The notes under the pieces are model-generated. The model ran no database searches, was not told where the DNA came from, and saw nothing but the letters and a program-made list of their open reading frames with translations. From Spirochaetaceae bacterium (GTDB lineage Bacteria; Spirochaetota; Spirochaetia; DSM-27196; SLAA01): a stretch of DNA of 58,844 nt. This document shows, piece by piece, positions 7,994-17,626 of the stretch (positions are counted from its first letter, which is position 1; each line of letters opens with the position of its first letter). Location: contig REEM01000124.1 in the NCBI GenBank assembly GCA_007695055.1, forward strand, positions 1 to 58,844, given 5' to 3'. The translations under genes were made by a program, and so were the position numbers.

Positions 7994-8887
7994 TTATCGG
8001 GCCCTGCTTAGTCGCGCTAAATCTAGAACCAGGCCGACATTCATAGTGTACATAAACTCTTCGCCAATAGACTCGCCAGCAAGATCTTCGCGACCTAACG
8101 TGAAAATGGCCGCGCTCATACCTATGGTACTGCTCAGACCGGGCCGATGCTGGACGAGAATTGAAGGTCCAAATACAAGACTTCCGGTTCGTACTTCAGT
8201 GGCTGTATCCTCAAACTCCAGAATACGGTCCTGATAGCCAAGCCTCAGCGTTACCCTATAAGGCACGTTTTTCTGGAATATTTCGGTGTACACCGCATAT
8301 TCTTGCTTTCGTTGCAACCGCAAAAACAAGGACTCACGTTCGCGATATGTGCTCCGGCTCCATTCAGCGCCAATAAGATAGCCATCAAAAAAGATTGCAC
8401 CACGGACACCGTCGTATGATTGGTTATTGTCACCGGGGTCCGATAGTCCTGTGAGAAAGGGTCGCATGAGCGAGAATTCAAGCTCAGCACGATCGAGTAT
8501 AAAGAAGCCAATGGAAGATCTGACTCCTGGCGATACCGGGCGACCAGAACTGTTGAGTAGTCCCATGGTGGGGGTAACGGAGAAAAATACGCGGTCATCA
8601 CGGTAACCTAAGCCAGCGTAACCTAGCGTACGTAACTGTAAGTCACGCTCTATGCCATATGCTAAGCGAAGCCCGTAGGGAAGACTTGTTATTCCGGAAA
8701 GCTCGAAACCGGCGACATAGAGGTCACTCTCAAGTTCCAGGTCATTTGGACTCCGATCTACAGCAAACTCTTGGTTTCCCAGGGTGAACCCGAGAGTTAA
8801 CTCTGTTGCAAGCGCCTGAAAGGATACGCATACGCCTATCATGAGCGTTGCTATTGCCACCATGCGTTTTTTCGTTTGGTTCATCAT
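7994..8887 (-). CDS. Unrecognised exported protein, probably an outer-membrane beta-barrel
   Basis: A 297-residue protein I do not recognise. It has an N-terminal signal peptide (KKRMVAIATLMIGVCVSFQALA). The rest is rich in alternating strand-like segments (LTLGFTLGNQEFAV, LRLAYGIERDLQL, YRVTLRLGYQDRILEF, YTMNVGLVLDLARL) typical of small beta-barrels. No cysteine-based lipobox is present. Its start overlaps the stop of the upstream gene in ATGATGA, so the two are translationally coupled and probably work together in the envelope. A barrel fold is inferred from the pattern only. Confidence 0.6.
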   Translation of the reverse strand: MMNQTKKRMVAIATLMIGVCVSFQALATELTLGFTLGNQEFAVDRSPNDLELESDLYVAGFELSGITSLPYGLRLAYGIERDLQLRTLGYAGLGYRDDRVFFSVTPTMGLLNSSGRPVSPGVRSSIGFFILDRAELEFSLMRPFLTGLSDPGDNNQSYDGVRGAIFFDGYLIGAEWSRSTYRERESLFLRLQRKQEYAVYTEIFQKNVPYRVTLRLGYQDRILEFEDTATEVRTGSLVFGPSILVQHRPGLSSTIGMSAAIFTLGREDLAGESIGEEFMYTMNVGLVLDLARLSRAR

Positions 8888-10053
8888 AACTCCGTAGCGA
8901 AACTAAACACGCCGGTGAAGGATTGCAGATTCTCATAGGGGTAGATCTGTGTTTCAAGGGCGAGCTCCCAGGAATAGCCTGGTACACGTGACTTGATAAA
9001 AGGTGAGAGTCGTACCGACAACTGTTCGGCATCTGGATCGCGAGGTCTAAAGCGAAAGCCGTTACGAATACCTCCAGCAAGACCGGTGCGATCCAGCCGT
9101 GCGATCATGGCTTCCAACTGTATGTCGCTGTAGCCTTCGGCTTCTGTGAGCCTTTGTTCATACACGGTCGGGTGCCAGAAGAAGGTGAGCGCAAACCAAA
9201 TCGGCCGGAGGTATAGGCGTGGTTCAAACAACAAGAAAAGGTCTTCAGCTGATATGCTGTCCATGGGCTGCCATGCGGGGAGCGCTATTTGGGCAAAAAA
9301 CTGCGCAATGCTTCCGTTGTCAAAAAAAAGCATTGTACCAGCTCTGTAGCGCCCGGAATCTCCATAAGGATAGCTGGCTCCGACAAAGCTGTCGACGGAC
9401 AATCCTTGTGACCCAAAGAGGAGACGCAGGTCGCTGGAGTAGCGGTTTTCCCGCTTCAACCGAGGGTCAGCATAGGTGTATCCGCGAAGCTCCCAAGTTT
9501 CGCTCAAACGACCGGTGGTGAGTCTCAGGCCTTGGCCATATACGGAATGAAGACCGTCATATACAGGAATACTGGTCTCTCGAAAATAGCGCATCCCGCG
9601 CATGTCTGAAGCAAAGTAACGAAGGCCAAATCGAGACGGAAACTCCCGTCCTGTTCCAAAACGATCGGAATCGCCTATGAAGTATCGCAACTCCAGGGGA
9701 GTTCCAAATAGCGAACGCGAACCAAGGTAAACGCCCGACAAATAGATAGGGTGAAGACCCGGCAGCGGTTGTTGGTCAGGATCGACGGGAGCGTTCGGAA
9801 CGGGTCCATGGAGAAAGTCAGCGGTGTAGGCGCGTAATAGGATTCCTGTTTCAATTCCTGTGTGAAAATTCAGTTCAAGGTCAAGGTCTACCGCACCTTG
9901 AATCACGAGCTCGTCGTTTTCTACTGATGCAGAGCTCAGTACCTCGAGTCGGGGAGCTGGCTGACTGAATGTCTCTTCAACGCCATAAACAGGTGCGACC
10001 ATAATCAAAAGCACCGCCAACCAAGGCGCTGAGCGCAATATACCTAAACTCAT
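8884..10053 (-). CDS. Unrecognised exported protein, possible outer-membrane protein
   Basis: A 389-residue protein whose start I place at ATG 10053, not the track start 10326. The ATG has AAAGGAA upstream, begins a good signal peptide (RSAPWLAVLLIMVAPVYG), and the longer reading would run into cheA. The mature part has many amphipathic strand-like stretches ending in aromatic residues, such as LELNFHTGIETGILLRAY, LRYFIGDSDRF and PIWFALTFFWHP. It ends GVFSFATEL, with a hydrophobic C-terminus as in barrels. I do not recognise a family. It is the first gene of a two-gene operon that runs divergently from the chemotaxis operon. Confidence 0.6.
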   Translation of the reverse strand: MSLGILRSAPWLAVLLIMVAPVYGVEETFSQPAPRLEVLSSASVENDELVIQGAVDLDLELNFHTGIETGILLRAYTADFLHGPVPNAPVDPDQQPLPGLHPIYLSGVYLGSRSLFGTPLELRYFIGDSDRFGTGREFPSRFGLRYFASDMRGMRYFRETSIPVYDGLHSVYGQGLRLTTGRLSETWELRGYTYADPRLKRENRYSSDLRLLFGSQGLSVDSFVGASYPYGDSGRYRAGTMLFFDNGSIAQFFAQIALPAWQPMDSISAEDLFLLFEPRLYLRPIWFALTFFWHPTVYEQRLTEAEGYSDIQLEAMIARLDRTGLAGGIRNGFRFRPRDPDAEQLSVRLSPFIKSRVPGYSWELALETQIYPYENLQSFTGVFSFATEL

Positions 10054-10075
10054 TGGTTTTTCCTTTATCCGGTAT

Positions 10076-10103
10076 AGTTTAGCCCGAAATCTCCGCAGTG
10101 CAA
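10076..10103 (-). promoter_or_regulatory. Candidate promoter of the two-gene outer-membrane operon
   Basis: Read on the minus strand, TTGCAC (10098-10103), a 16-base spacer and TAAACT (10076-10081) lie about 25 bases before the start at 10053. The match is moderate. No equally convincing promoter was found for cheA in the same intergenic stretch. Confidence 0.4.
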
Positions 10104-10196
10104 AGAGTTGTGAGCAATGCGACCGGCGCACATTGACATTATCGTACCGAAAACTTCTTGACTTAAAGGGGTGTATGTATAAGTATGGGAGCAAGC

Positions 10197-12623
10197 ATGA
10201 GTGACTACCTGGACCCCCAAAACGAAGAGTTGCTAAATGATTTTTTCGTTGAAGCTGAAATGCAAATTGAGAGTCTCGAGAGCAACATCCTTGTTCTTGA
10301 GAATGACACCAACAATTCAGACGCAATCGACGAAATCTTTCGCGCTGCCCACACCCTAAAGGGAGCCTCGGCCACGGTGCAAATGAGCGAACTTGCCGAG
10401 TTCACTCATCTCGTGGAAGATGTGCTAGATGGAATCCGTGAAGGCAAAACAGCCGTTGATGGTGATGTTGTCGACGTTCTTCTTCAGGCCATTGATATCA
10501 TTAAGGAAATGATACAGACACGGCGTGAGGGCGACATTTATTCCGGTGACATTACTTTGCTCAAAGAAGCACTGAAGGCGATACAACAGAGCGTTGACGC
10601 GCCAAAAATCGCACCAAAACAATCGGAACACGCTTCTGCTCCGTCGTCTCCGGCGTCTCCTCCATCACCAACACCAAGCACAGGAACAGTACCGGCTTCT
10701 GGTACAGGCCTTTCGGAGTACGAGTACCTAGAGTTGAAAGAGGCAGCTGATGGTGGTGTTCCGGTACTGTGCGTTCGAGTAACCTTTAATGAAGACAATC
10801 CTATGAACACCGTCGGCGGAATTCAGGTTTTCGCCGCTTTGCGCTCAATTGGAACAGTTCTCAAGACCACGCCGGATTTCGAAGCTCTGTACGAAGACGC
10901 CTTTTATGAGCATGTGGACTATTATGTTACCTGCCGTCTTACTGTAGCCGAGATTCAAGAAGCAGTTCATATTTCCGACGTCACGCTTGCAGTTGATGTA
11001 GTTGAGGTTGTGCCAGGAGCTGAGCAGGCGGCCGATCCAGTGGCAGATACCGCGCCAACTGACGCGACTGCTGGTGAAACGCCAATAGAAGAAGTTGAAT
11101 CCAAGGTGCAGATAGCGGAGAGCCCGGTAGAACCAGCCCGTGATACCACTCAGTCCGCAGATGAAGATGAGCCTGACGAAGTGCAGGTTGCGGCAGCGGT
11201 ATCTGGCATTCGAGAAGAGGCACGTCGGACAACCCATGGATCTATACTGAGGGTCGACAGTCGCCGAATTGATAATCTTCTTAACTTGGTCAGTGAAACC
11301 GTCATCACAAAAGCCACTTTTAATCAGCTGAGCAATAGATTCACCGAAACACTTGTAGAATTTCAAGGATATCAGTCAACCTTACGGAATCAAGTCAAGG
11401 AACTATTTGACTCCATGCCGGACTATCTGGAGCGAGCCGCAAGCGGGGCCTCGATCAAAGACCTCCGGCGGGAAATCTCTACCCGGTATGAAGATATTTA
11501 CTCTACATTCGATCCCTTTCAGAGCAGTTTCAAGGGAACAATTGCCAAGTACCGCAATACGGCCCAGAATCTTGGTCGCATTACCGGAGAACTTCAAGAA
11601 GGGGTAATGCGGATTCGCATGGTTCCTATATCGCAGATTTTCTCACGTTTCCCGCGGCTCATTCGTGACCTATCGAAATCGCTCAAAAAGAGTATTGATT
11701 TGAAGATCGAAGGTGAAGATACCGAGCTTGATAAGTCGGTCATTGAAGATCTTTTGGATCCTTTGCTGCACTGCGTGCGTAACTCACTGGATCACGGTAT
11801 TGAGACTCCCGAACAACGCCGTGAGGCGGGTAAAAGCGATGCGGGTTCCTTGACACTCAAGGCTGGCAATGAAGGCAACATGATACTCATTGAGATCATT
11901 GACGACGGCAAGGGTATTGATGTTGACGCGGTCAAAGCCAAAGCGGTTGACCGCGGTCTCGTTCATCCCAGCAAGACACTCACTGACATTGAGGCCTTTA
12001 ATCTCATATTCCATCCTGGTTTCTCAACCGCCTCGAAAATCACCAACGTTTCGGGACGCGGTGTTGGGCTCGACGTCGTTAAGCGACAGATAGACAAACT
12101 CAACGGCGAGGTTACGGTTTGGAGCGAACGTGGAGTAGGTACCCGTTTCACCATTAAAATCCCATTGACGCTTGCTATTATTCAGGGGCTACTGGTGCGG
12201 GTTGGCAAAGAAATCTACGTGATTCCAATTACCTCAGTGATTGAGAGCCACCGAATCAAGCCTTCTGAGATCAAAATGCTTGATAATTACGAGGTATTTA
12301 ACGTCCGGGACGACGTTATCTCACTACTGCGGCTGAATCACCTGTTCAAAATCCCCAGTGAAGAACAGCGCGAACACTACTTTGTCGTAATCGTTGGGAG
12401 CGGTGATAAGAAAATGGGCTTAATTGTTGATTCTCTCATTGGCGAAGAGGACGTGGTAATAAAGCCTTTACGAGATCATTTTACCAACTCACCTGGAATC
12501 GCCGGAGCAAATATTACTGGAGATGGTACGGTATCGCTCATCATAGATGTAAGTCAGTTACTAGAGCTCGGCTTCAGGAATGAGTTGGAGCAACGTAAGC
12601 GTCGCGAAACCCAAATACGATGA
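10197..12623 (+). CDS. cheA: Chemotaxis histidine kinase CheA
   Basis: An 808-residue CheA that phosphorylates CheY to control flagellar motor behaviour. Domains in order: HPt with HTLKGASA (phospho-His near 52); a Ser/Pro-rich linker near 145-165; a middle domain (EYEYLELKEAADGG... to about 280) in the P2 position; an acidic linker; dimerisation helices near 345-480; the ATPase with N-box LLHCVRNSLDHGIE near 522, DDGKGID near 568 and GRGVGLDVVK near 619; and a C-terminal CheW-like domain from about 665. The start is ATG 10197 with GGGAG upstream, four codons inside the track ORF. Promoter signals are unclear: TTGACT at 10158 and TATAAG at 10178 are spaced only 14 apart. It is the first gene of cheA - cheW/R - cheX - cheY. 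Confidence 0.95.
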   Translation: MSDYLDPQNEELLNDFFVEAEMQIESLESNILVLENDTNNSDAIDEIFRAAHTLKGASATVQMSELAEFTHLVEDVLDGIREGKTAVDGDVVDVLLQAIDIIKEMIQTRREGDIYSGDITLLKEALKAIQQSVDAPKIAPKQSEHASAPSSPASPPSPTPSTGTVPASGTGLSEYEYLELKEAADGGVPVLCVRVTFNEDNPMNTVGGIQVFAALRSIGTVLKTTPDFEALYEDAFYEHVDYYVTCRLTVAEIQEAVHISDVTLAVDVVEVVPGAEQAADPVADTAPTDATAGETPIEEVESKVQIAESPVEPARDTTQSADEDEPDEVQVAAAVSGIREEARRTTHGSILRVDSRRIDNLLNLVSETVITKATFNQLSNRFTETLVEFQGYQSTLRNQVKELFDSMPDYLERAASGASIKDLRREISTRYEDIYSTFDPFQSSFKGTIAKYRNTAQNLGRITGELQEGVMRIRMVPISQIFSRFPRLIRDLSKSLKKSIDLKIEGEDTELDKSVIEDLLDPLLHCVRNSLDHGIETPEQRREAGKSDAGSLTLKAGNEGNMILIEIIDDGKGIDVDAVKAKAVDRGLVHPSKTLTDIEAFNLIFHPGFSTASKITNVSGRGVGLDVVKRQIDKLNGEVTVWSERGVGTRFTIKIPLTLAIIQGLLVRVGKEIYVIPITSVIESHRIKPSEIKMLDNYEVFNVRDDVISLLRLNHLFKIPSEEQREHYFVVIVGSGDKKMGLIVDSLIGEEDVVIKPLRDHFTNSPGIAGANITGDGTVSLIIDVSQLLELGFRNELEQRKRRETQIR

Positions 12624-12645
12624 TCCTGAATACGGAGCGAGGTCT

Positions 12646-14058
12646 ATGAGTAATACTTCCGAAGCAGTTGATCGAACGCAGGGTGGTGAACAGATACGCG
12701 AAGCCAAACAGCGCCTTGGCGGCCTGCATCAACATCAACTGCAGGAACAAGATGATATAGAAACCGTAGACTATAAGATGGTCACCTTCTCACTCGGTGG
12801 GAAGGACTACGGAATTGACATCCTAAAAATTAAGGAAATTGCCAAGTTTGCCGCATTTACCTATGTGCCAAACGCACCGCCCTTTGTCTCCGGCGTGTAC
12901 AACCTGCGGGGTGACATTATTTCCATCATTGATCTTCGCGTTATGTTTAATCTGCCAGCCCAACGCAAGGCTGAGGGAAGCCCGGAAGACGGACTGATCC
13001 TGCGCTTAGACGAGCTTATGATTGGCGTTGTGGTAGATTCCATAGACAAAGTAGTTGGTATCGTGTCCTCGCGTATACAGCCACCGCACCCAATTTTTGG
13101 TGACGTGAATATAAAGTATATAAGTGGCGTGGTAGAAAAGGACGGTCGGCTGTACATTATCCTGGACGTAGACCGGATATTTGCTAAGGATGAATCGGCT
13201 CCAGACGAGCCGGAGCCCTTGACTGCCGCGGTAGCATCCAAAGATAGCGGACTGAGCCCCTACCAGGAAAGCCCCGAGGTACCTACCTCACAAGGCGCCG
13301 CTGGTAAGAATGAGGAAGAGCTAGATCTCGACTTCATACGTGAGGGTCTGGTCACCTTTAAAGGCTTCTATCCAGACGAAGTTTCCAGTACGTGGTTGCA
13401 TAGGCGTTATCCAGAATGGCGAGCCGAGCGAAAACAGCTGGGGACCGAGGTTCAACTCACTGGAGAAGAAGATGCCGAAGAGTTTCTCCGAACGTTTTAC
13501 TCACCGTACTCCGGTCGCTTTTGGGGTGAAGACTACGTTGAAGGCGTAAAGGCACTGCTACCCGAGGAAATGCCAAAGAACATAAGCGTTTGGAATCCGG
13601 GATGTGGAAAGGGGTATGAAACCTATTCACTCGCGACGGTACTACGCATGCGTTATCCAGACCATATTCTCAAAATATGGGCTGGGGATAAGGATTTGCT
13701 GAACATTTCTACGGCACCTAATCTTGTTTTTGGTGCGGATATCATTCCAACACTCTATGAGCCGTATCTCGTGGAAGCCAAGAACGGCTTTGCCTTTTCA
13801 TCGCAGATAAAAGACGCAATCCTGTTTGAGTATCATGATGTAGCGAATACAAATGCGGTGCCAAATGTCGACATTATCATGGCTAGAGATCTCATTAGTT
13901 TTCTTCCACCGAAACAGCAAGCCTTGGTATTGAATGAGTTTTCTGATAAGACCTCAAGTGGAGCACTCCTCATTCTTGGACAGAATGAATATGTGTCGGA
14001 GACGCTCGGATGGCAACACGTCGGATCGGCTATTGTCAATGCGTATCGGAAATTGTAA
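12646..14058 (+). CDS. cheW: CheW coupling protein fused to a degenerate CheR-like domain
   Basis: A 470-residue fusion. Residues about 40-190 are a complete CheW domain (FSLGGKDYGIDILKIKEI, VYNLRGDIISIIDLR), which links receptors to CheA. Residues about 230-470 resemble CheR methyltransferases but key spots have changed: the SAM loop reads NPGCGKGYETYSLA where CheR has a C-S-x-G-E-E-P-Y-S pattern, and the later motif is DIIMARDLISFL where active enzymes have an R-N pair. Methyl transfer is therefore doubtful. From memory, CheW-CheR-like fusions are described in treponemes as array components. ATG 12646 is chosen (GGAGCGAGG upstream); the track start 12580 lies inside cheA. Confidence 0.88.
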   Translation: MSNTSEAVDRTQGGEQIREAKQRLGGLHQHQLQEQDDIETVDYKMVTFSLGGKDYGIDILKIKEIAKFAAFTYVPNAPPFVSGVYNLRGDIISIIDLRVMFNLPAQRKAEGSPEDGLILRLDELMIGVVVDSIDKVVGIVSSRIQPPHPIFGDVNIKYISGVVEKDGRLYIILDVDRIFAKDESAPDEPEPLTAAVASKDSGLSPYQESPEVPTSQGAAGKNEEELDLDFIREGLVTFKGFYPDEVSSTWLHRRYPEWRAERKQLGTEVQLTGEEDAEEFLRTFYSPYSGRFWGEDYVEGVKALLPEEMPKNISVWNPGCGKGYETYSLATVLRMRYPDHILKIWAGDKDLLNISTAPNLVFGADIIPTLYEPYLVEAKNGFAFSSQIKDAILFEYHDVANTNAVPNVDIIMARDLISFLPPKQQALVLNEFSDKTSSGALLILGQNEYVSETLGWQHVGSAIVNAYRKL

Positions 14059-14097
14059 ACACCTGGCGTAAACGCCGAAACCTCGGAGGAGATTAAC

Positions 14098-14574
14098 ATG
14101 CGAGTCGAGTATATCAACCCATTTGTAGAATCGGCATACAATGTTCTCAAGGAAGTTCTATCGGTCGAAATTGTACGAGGCGAACTTTATCTCAAGTCAA
14201 CTTCCATGCCGGTACTCGGCGTTGCTGCAATTATTGGACTTGCAGGTGATGTAGAGGGACGCGTTCTGTTTGACATGTCCAAGGTAACAGCAATTCAGAT
14301 TGCTTCAGCTATGCTGCAAAGCATGGAAATGGAACCCATAGAGGAATTGAACGACATGGGTAAGGCAACCATTACGGAACTCGCGAACATGATTACCGGC
14401 CAGGCCGTCACTAAACTTCACAACCTCGGGTTCAAGTTTGACCTGACACCACCTGCGATTTTTACCGGTGACAACATGGAGATTGCCGATACCGGTGTCG
14501 AGGCTCTCATTGTTCCAATGGACCTTCCTTTTGGGAAGATAGAGATCAACGTTGCAATTCGTGAGCGAAACTAA
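14098..14574 (+). CDS. cheX: CheY-P phosphatase CheX
   Basis: A 158-residue CheC/CheX-family phosphatase that removes phosphate from CheY-P, ending the motor signal. The single active-site motif ExxN is seen as E94-L-A-N97 within TELANMITGQA, as in the spirochaete CheX class with one site rather than the two of CheC. The start follows TCGGAGGAG at good spacing. It lies 39 bases after the CheW-CheR gene and 22 before cheY, so kinase, coupler, response regulator and phosphatase are made together. No methyltransferase or methylesterase gene for receptor adaptation is in the window. Confidence 0.93.
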   Translation: MRVEYINPFVESAYNVLKEVLSVEIVRGELYLKSTSMPVLGVAAIIGLAGDVEGRVLFDMSKVTAIQIASAMLQSMEMEPIEELNDMGKATITELANMITGQAVTKLHNLGFKFDLTPPAIFTGDNMEIADTGVEALIVPMDLPFGKIEINVAIRERN

Positions 14575-14596
14575 CGAATTCTGAGGTAGTAGCTAC

Positions 14597-15034
14597 GTGA
14601 AAACTAAGCAAGATTTTCCCAGCATTAATCAACGCAAGGCAGACGGTTTAGCAAGCGACGGCAATGCGTACCGCGTACTTATTGTCGACGACTCGTTATT
14701 TGTAACCAAACAAATTGGCCAGATACTGACCTCCGAGGGTTTTGAGGTTGTTGGTACCGCGTCGAACGGGCAAGAAGGTTTAGACAGCTACAAAGAGCTC
14801 TATCCAAACGTAGATCTGGTGACTATGGACATTACCATGCCCAAAATGGATGGGGTTACCGCTCTAGAAAAGATCATGGAGTTTGACAAAAATGCCCGCG
14901 TGATCATGATCAGTGCACTGGGGAAGCAGGATTTGGTGAAAAAGTCCCTCATGCTCGGAGCCCGCAACTACATTGTGAAGCCACTGGACCGCAAGAAGGT
15001 TCTGGAGCGCATCATGATGTCCCTAACAAAGTAG
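14597..15034 (+). CDS. cheY: Chemotaxis response regulator CheY
   Basis: A 145-residue single receiver domain. The acidic pair is in VLIVDDS, the phospho-acceptor is D78 in VTMDITMPKMDG, the switch Ser is in MISALGK and the conserved Lys in IVKPLDRK. CheA phosphorylates it, CheX dephosphorylates it, and the phosphorylated form acts on the flagellar switch. About 20 extra residues precede the usual CheY start. The start codon is GTG with a GAGG 12 bases upstream, so weak initiation is possible. It is the last gene before a strong shared terminator. Confidence 0.94.
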   Translation: MKTKQDFPSINQRKADGLASDGNAYRVLIVDDSLFVTKQIGQILTSEGFEVVGTASNGQEGLDSYKELYPNVDLVTMDITMPKMDGVTALEKIMEFDKNARVIMISALGKQDLVKKSLMLGARNYIVKPLDRKKVLERIMMSLTK

Positions 15035-15080
15035 CAGCAAAAGAATACTCGTGACACCGATATGAAAAGGTGCCGAGACA

Positions 15081-15112
15081 AAAAAAAGCCGCTCACTTGA
15101 GCGGCTTTTTTC
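15081..15112. terminator. Bidirectional terminator between cheY and tRNA-Val
   Basis: GCCGCTCA (15088-15095) and TGAGCGGC (15098-15105) form a GC-rich hairpin with seven A on the left and six T on the right. It can end both the plus-strand che operon and the minus-strand tRNA transcript. Confidence 0.9.
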
Positions 15113-15114
15113 TA

Positions 15115-15188
15115 TGGGCGGTAATGGATTTGAACCATCGACCCCATGCATGTCAAGCATGTACTCTAACCAACTGAGCTAACCGCCC
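15115..15188 (-). tRNA. tRNA-Val (anticodon GAC)
   Basis: Read on the minus strand, the 5' arm GGGCGGT pairs with ACCGCCC near the 3' end. The D-arm is TAGCTCAGTTGGTTAGAG. The anticodon stem CATGC/GCATG encloses the loop TTGACAT, giving GAC (codon GUC, Val). The T-arm is GATGG-TTCAAAT-CCATT. The CCA end is not encoded, so it must be added by a CCA-adding enzyme. Confidence 0.93.
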
Positions 15189-15236
15189 GTGAAACCTTCT
15201 GTACAGAACACCGAGAACCGGCGTTGAACTCCGCAG

Positions 15237-15265
15237 ATACTACGTTATCGTACCGGAAAAGTCAA
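15237..15265 (-). promoter_or_regulatory. Promoter of tRNA-Val
   Basis: On the minus strand, TTGACT (15260-15265), a 17-base spacer and TAGTAT (15237-15242) lie about 49 bases before the tRNA 5' end. The tRNA therefore has its own promoter although it follows the ilv-leu operon on the same strand. Confidence 0.75.
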
Positions 15266-15294
15266 CACCGGTGCCTGTTTGTATAGGGTTGCGT

Positions 15295-16971
15295 CTAGCT
15301 CGTGAAGGCGCCCAGACCCGCCGAACTCACCAGCTTGGCGTACTTGTACAATGCGCCGGTATGATAGCCGGTATCGCGTGGTTGCCACGACTGGCGCCGC
15401 TTTTCAAGTTCCGCCTCTGGTACATCAACCTCCAGTATCTTTTTGTTGCTATCAATGGTAATAATCTCACCCTCACGAATGAGGGCAATAGGTCCGCCAA
15501 CCTGGGCTTCCGGAGCTACGTGCCCGACAACCATGCCATGACTGCCGCCGGAGAAACGCCCGTCGGTAATGAGTGCTACGTCATGCAATAGGCCAACACC
15601 CGCAATTGCGGAGGTGGGTGAGAGCATTTCGCGCATGCCAGGCCCGCCCTTTGGCCCCTCGTAGCGGATAACCACTACATCACCGGCCTTTACACCGTCG
15701 TTAAGGATGGCGTCTAGAGCGCTCTCTTCATTCTCAAAGATACGCGCAGGGCCGCTATGAACAACCTCGGACAGGCCGCAGGTCTTGAGAACCGCACCCT
15801 CCTGGGCCAAGTTGCCTTTCAGAATGACAATGGGTCCTGTCGGCTTCACTGGATCGCTCAAAGGATGAATAACCTCTTGCCCTTCAAGCCTAGTCTCTAC
15901 GTCTTCCAGGTTTTGAGCTATGGTCTTGCCGTTGACGGTAGGGCAGTCGCCATGCAGCATGCCTGCGTCCAGGAGGATCTTCATTACAGCACTGAGCCCA
16001 CCAACTTGATGCAGATCTTCCATGACATAACGCCCAGCGGGCTTCATGTCGCAAATAATGGGTGTTGTATCGCTAAAGGCATTGAAGTCGTTGATACTCA
16101 GCTCTATACCTGCCTCGTGAGCAATTCCTAAGAGGTGCAACACAGCATTGGTAGAACCACCAAGCGCCATGACTACGCGAATAGCGTTTTCAAAGGATTC
16201 GCGGCTGAGAAAAGACTTGAAACTGCGGTCTTCGCGTACTAGTCGCTCAAGCGCTTCAGCGCTATCGACCAAGAGTTGATCACGATCCGGATGGATTGCA
16301 GGTACGGAAGCACTACCTGGTACGCTCAGCCCTAATGCTTCGACGGCAGAAGCCATGGTATTCGCGGTGTACATTCCGCCGCAGGCACCGGCGCCCGGAC
16401 AGGCTGCACACTCAACCGCGTGGCGCTCCTGCTCGGTGATTTTCCCGGCGCTGAAAGCCCCTACAGCCTCAAAGGCAGAAACAATGTCGACCGGACTCCC
16501 ATCATGATTTCCGGCGGCGATAGTTCCCCCGTAGACGAATACCCCAGGAACATCCATGCGAATCATGCCCATGACGGTACCAGGAATAGTTTTATCGCAC
16601 CCACCAATACCGAGCAAGGCATCCATGGCGTGACCTCGGGCATCCAGCTCAATAACATCAGCAATGGTTTCTCGACTAACGAGAGACGCTTTCATACCTT
16701 CGTGCCCCATGGCCATGCCATCCGTTACGACAAAGGTGTGAAAGGTGAGTGGCATAATGTCCAGCTCGCGTAAACGTTTTCGTGCTACCGCGGCAAGTTC
16801 ATCTAAATGAATATTACAGGGCGACACATCACTACCTGCCGAGGCTATTCCAACAATTGGTTTGGTGAAGTCTTTGTCCTGAAAACCGACGCCACGTAAC
16901 ATGGCTCTATTAGCGGTTCTGGAAAGACCTTCCGTCATTTCACGACTTTTGCGATTATATGTTTGGCTCAT
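15295..16971 (-). CDS. ilvD: Dihydroxy-acid dehydratase
   Basis: A 558-residue enzyme of normal length that dehydrates dihydroxy-isovalerate and dihydroxy-methylvalerate, the third common step of valine and isoleucine synthesis. It carries an iron-sulphur cluster; visible cluster and active-site motifs include [24 protein letters not shown] and [19 protein letters not shown]. It starts two bases after leuD and is the last gene of the operon ilvB-ilvH-leuC-leuD-ilvD. No terminator is obvious between its stop and the tRNA promoter. The partner gene ilvC is not in the window. Confidence 0.96.
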   Translation of the reverse strand: MSQTYNRKSREMTEGLSRTANRAMLRGVGFQDKDFTKPIVGIASAGSDVSPCNIHLDELAAVARKRLRELDIMPLTFHTFVVTDGMAMGHEGMKASLVSRETIADVIELDARGHAMDALLGIGGCDKTIPGTVMGMIRMDVPGVFVYGGTIAAGNHDGSPVDIVSAFEAVGAFSAGKITEQERHAVECAACPGAGACGGMYTANTMASAVEALGLSVPGSASVPAIHPDRDQLLVDSAEALERLVREDRSFKSFLSRESFENAIRVVMALGGSTNAVLHLLGIAHEAGIELSINDFNAFSDTTPIICDMKPAGRYVMEDLHQVGGLSAVMKILLDAGMLHGDCPTVNGKTIAQNLEDVETRLEGQEVIHPLSDPVKPTGPIVILKGNLAQEGAVLKTCGLSEVVHSGPARIFENEESALDAILNDGVKAGDVVVIRYEGPKGGPGMREMLSPTSAIAGVGLLHDVALITDGRFSGGSHGMVVGHVAPEAQVGGPIALIREGEIITIDSNKKILEVDVPEAELEKRRQSWQPRDTGYHTGALYKYAKLVSSAGLGAFTS

Positions 16972-16973
16972 AA

Positions 16974-17597
16974 TTAACCGGCCCTCTGAAAGCCGTTAAG
17001 GTAAGGGAGTGACGCGACGGTCTCTTTCACAGCGTCGAGGTTTTCAAGCAAGACTGCGGTTGAGTCCCAGCTACCATCAACGAGTGACTGCTTATAAGCC
17101 TCAGGTATCTCAAAGTGATACCGTTGCGACCCGGCAACCACAACTCCGCCTGCTAAGTCAATTTTCACGGTCATACCAGGGTCTTTCTCAACCGACGCGA
17201 CAAGTTGTTTGATCTCGTCTTGCGACAAGGTGACCGCAGGAATTCCCATTGATGTACAGTTACCAGCAAAGATTTCAGCGTATGACTCGCCGATGATTCC
17301 ACGAATACCACAACGTGCAAGCGCTTGGGGCGCGTGTTCACGTGATGAACCACAACCAAAGTTACTGTTTACAATCATAATTGAGGCGTTGGCGTATCGT
17401 TCCTCATCAAAAGGATGCCCTTTAAGGTTACCTTGCTCGTCGTGGCGTACGTCGTAGAAGGCATACTCGCCTAGACCGTCAAAGGTGACACATTTCATGA
17501 AGCGTGCTGGAATTATTTGGTCGGTATCAATATCGTTGCCATGAATGGGCACTGCTTTGCCCTCAACTGAGCTGACCTTGATGTGAATTTCAGGCAT
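16974..17597 (-). CDS. leuD: 3-isopropylmalate dehydratase small subunit
   Basis: A 207-residue swivel-domain subunit of isopropylmalate isomerase (leucine synthesis), partner of LeuC next door. Family motifs are seen: [16 protein letters not shown] near residues 20-35 and [15 protein letters not shown] near 79-93, the loop that reaches the substrate. Its length suits the bacterial LeuD type. It lies between leuC (29 bases upstream) and ilvD (two bases downstream). leuA and leuB are not in the window. Confidence 0.95.
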   Translation of the reverse strand: MPEIHIKVSSVEGKAVPIHGNDIDTDQIIPARFMKCVTFDGLGEYAFYDVRHDEQGNLKGHPFDEERYANASIMIVNSNFGCGSSREHAPQALARCGIRGIIGESYAEIFAGNCTSMGIPAVTLSQDEIKQLVASVEKDPGMTVKIDLAGGVVVAGSQRYHFEIPEAYKQSLVDGSWDSTAVLLENLDAVKETVASLPYLNGFQRAG

Positions 17598-17626
17598 ATT
17601 CGTACTACTCCTGCTTTGCTGTATTT

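Noticed and set aside
10845-11366. Minus-strand 173-codon ORF in cheA
   Set aside because: It is antisense to the CheA middle and linker region, and low-complexity coding there explains the open frame.
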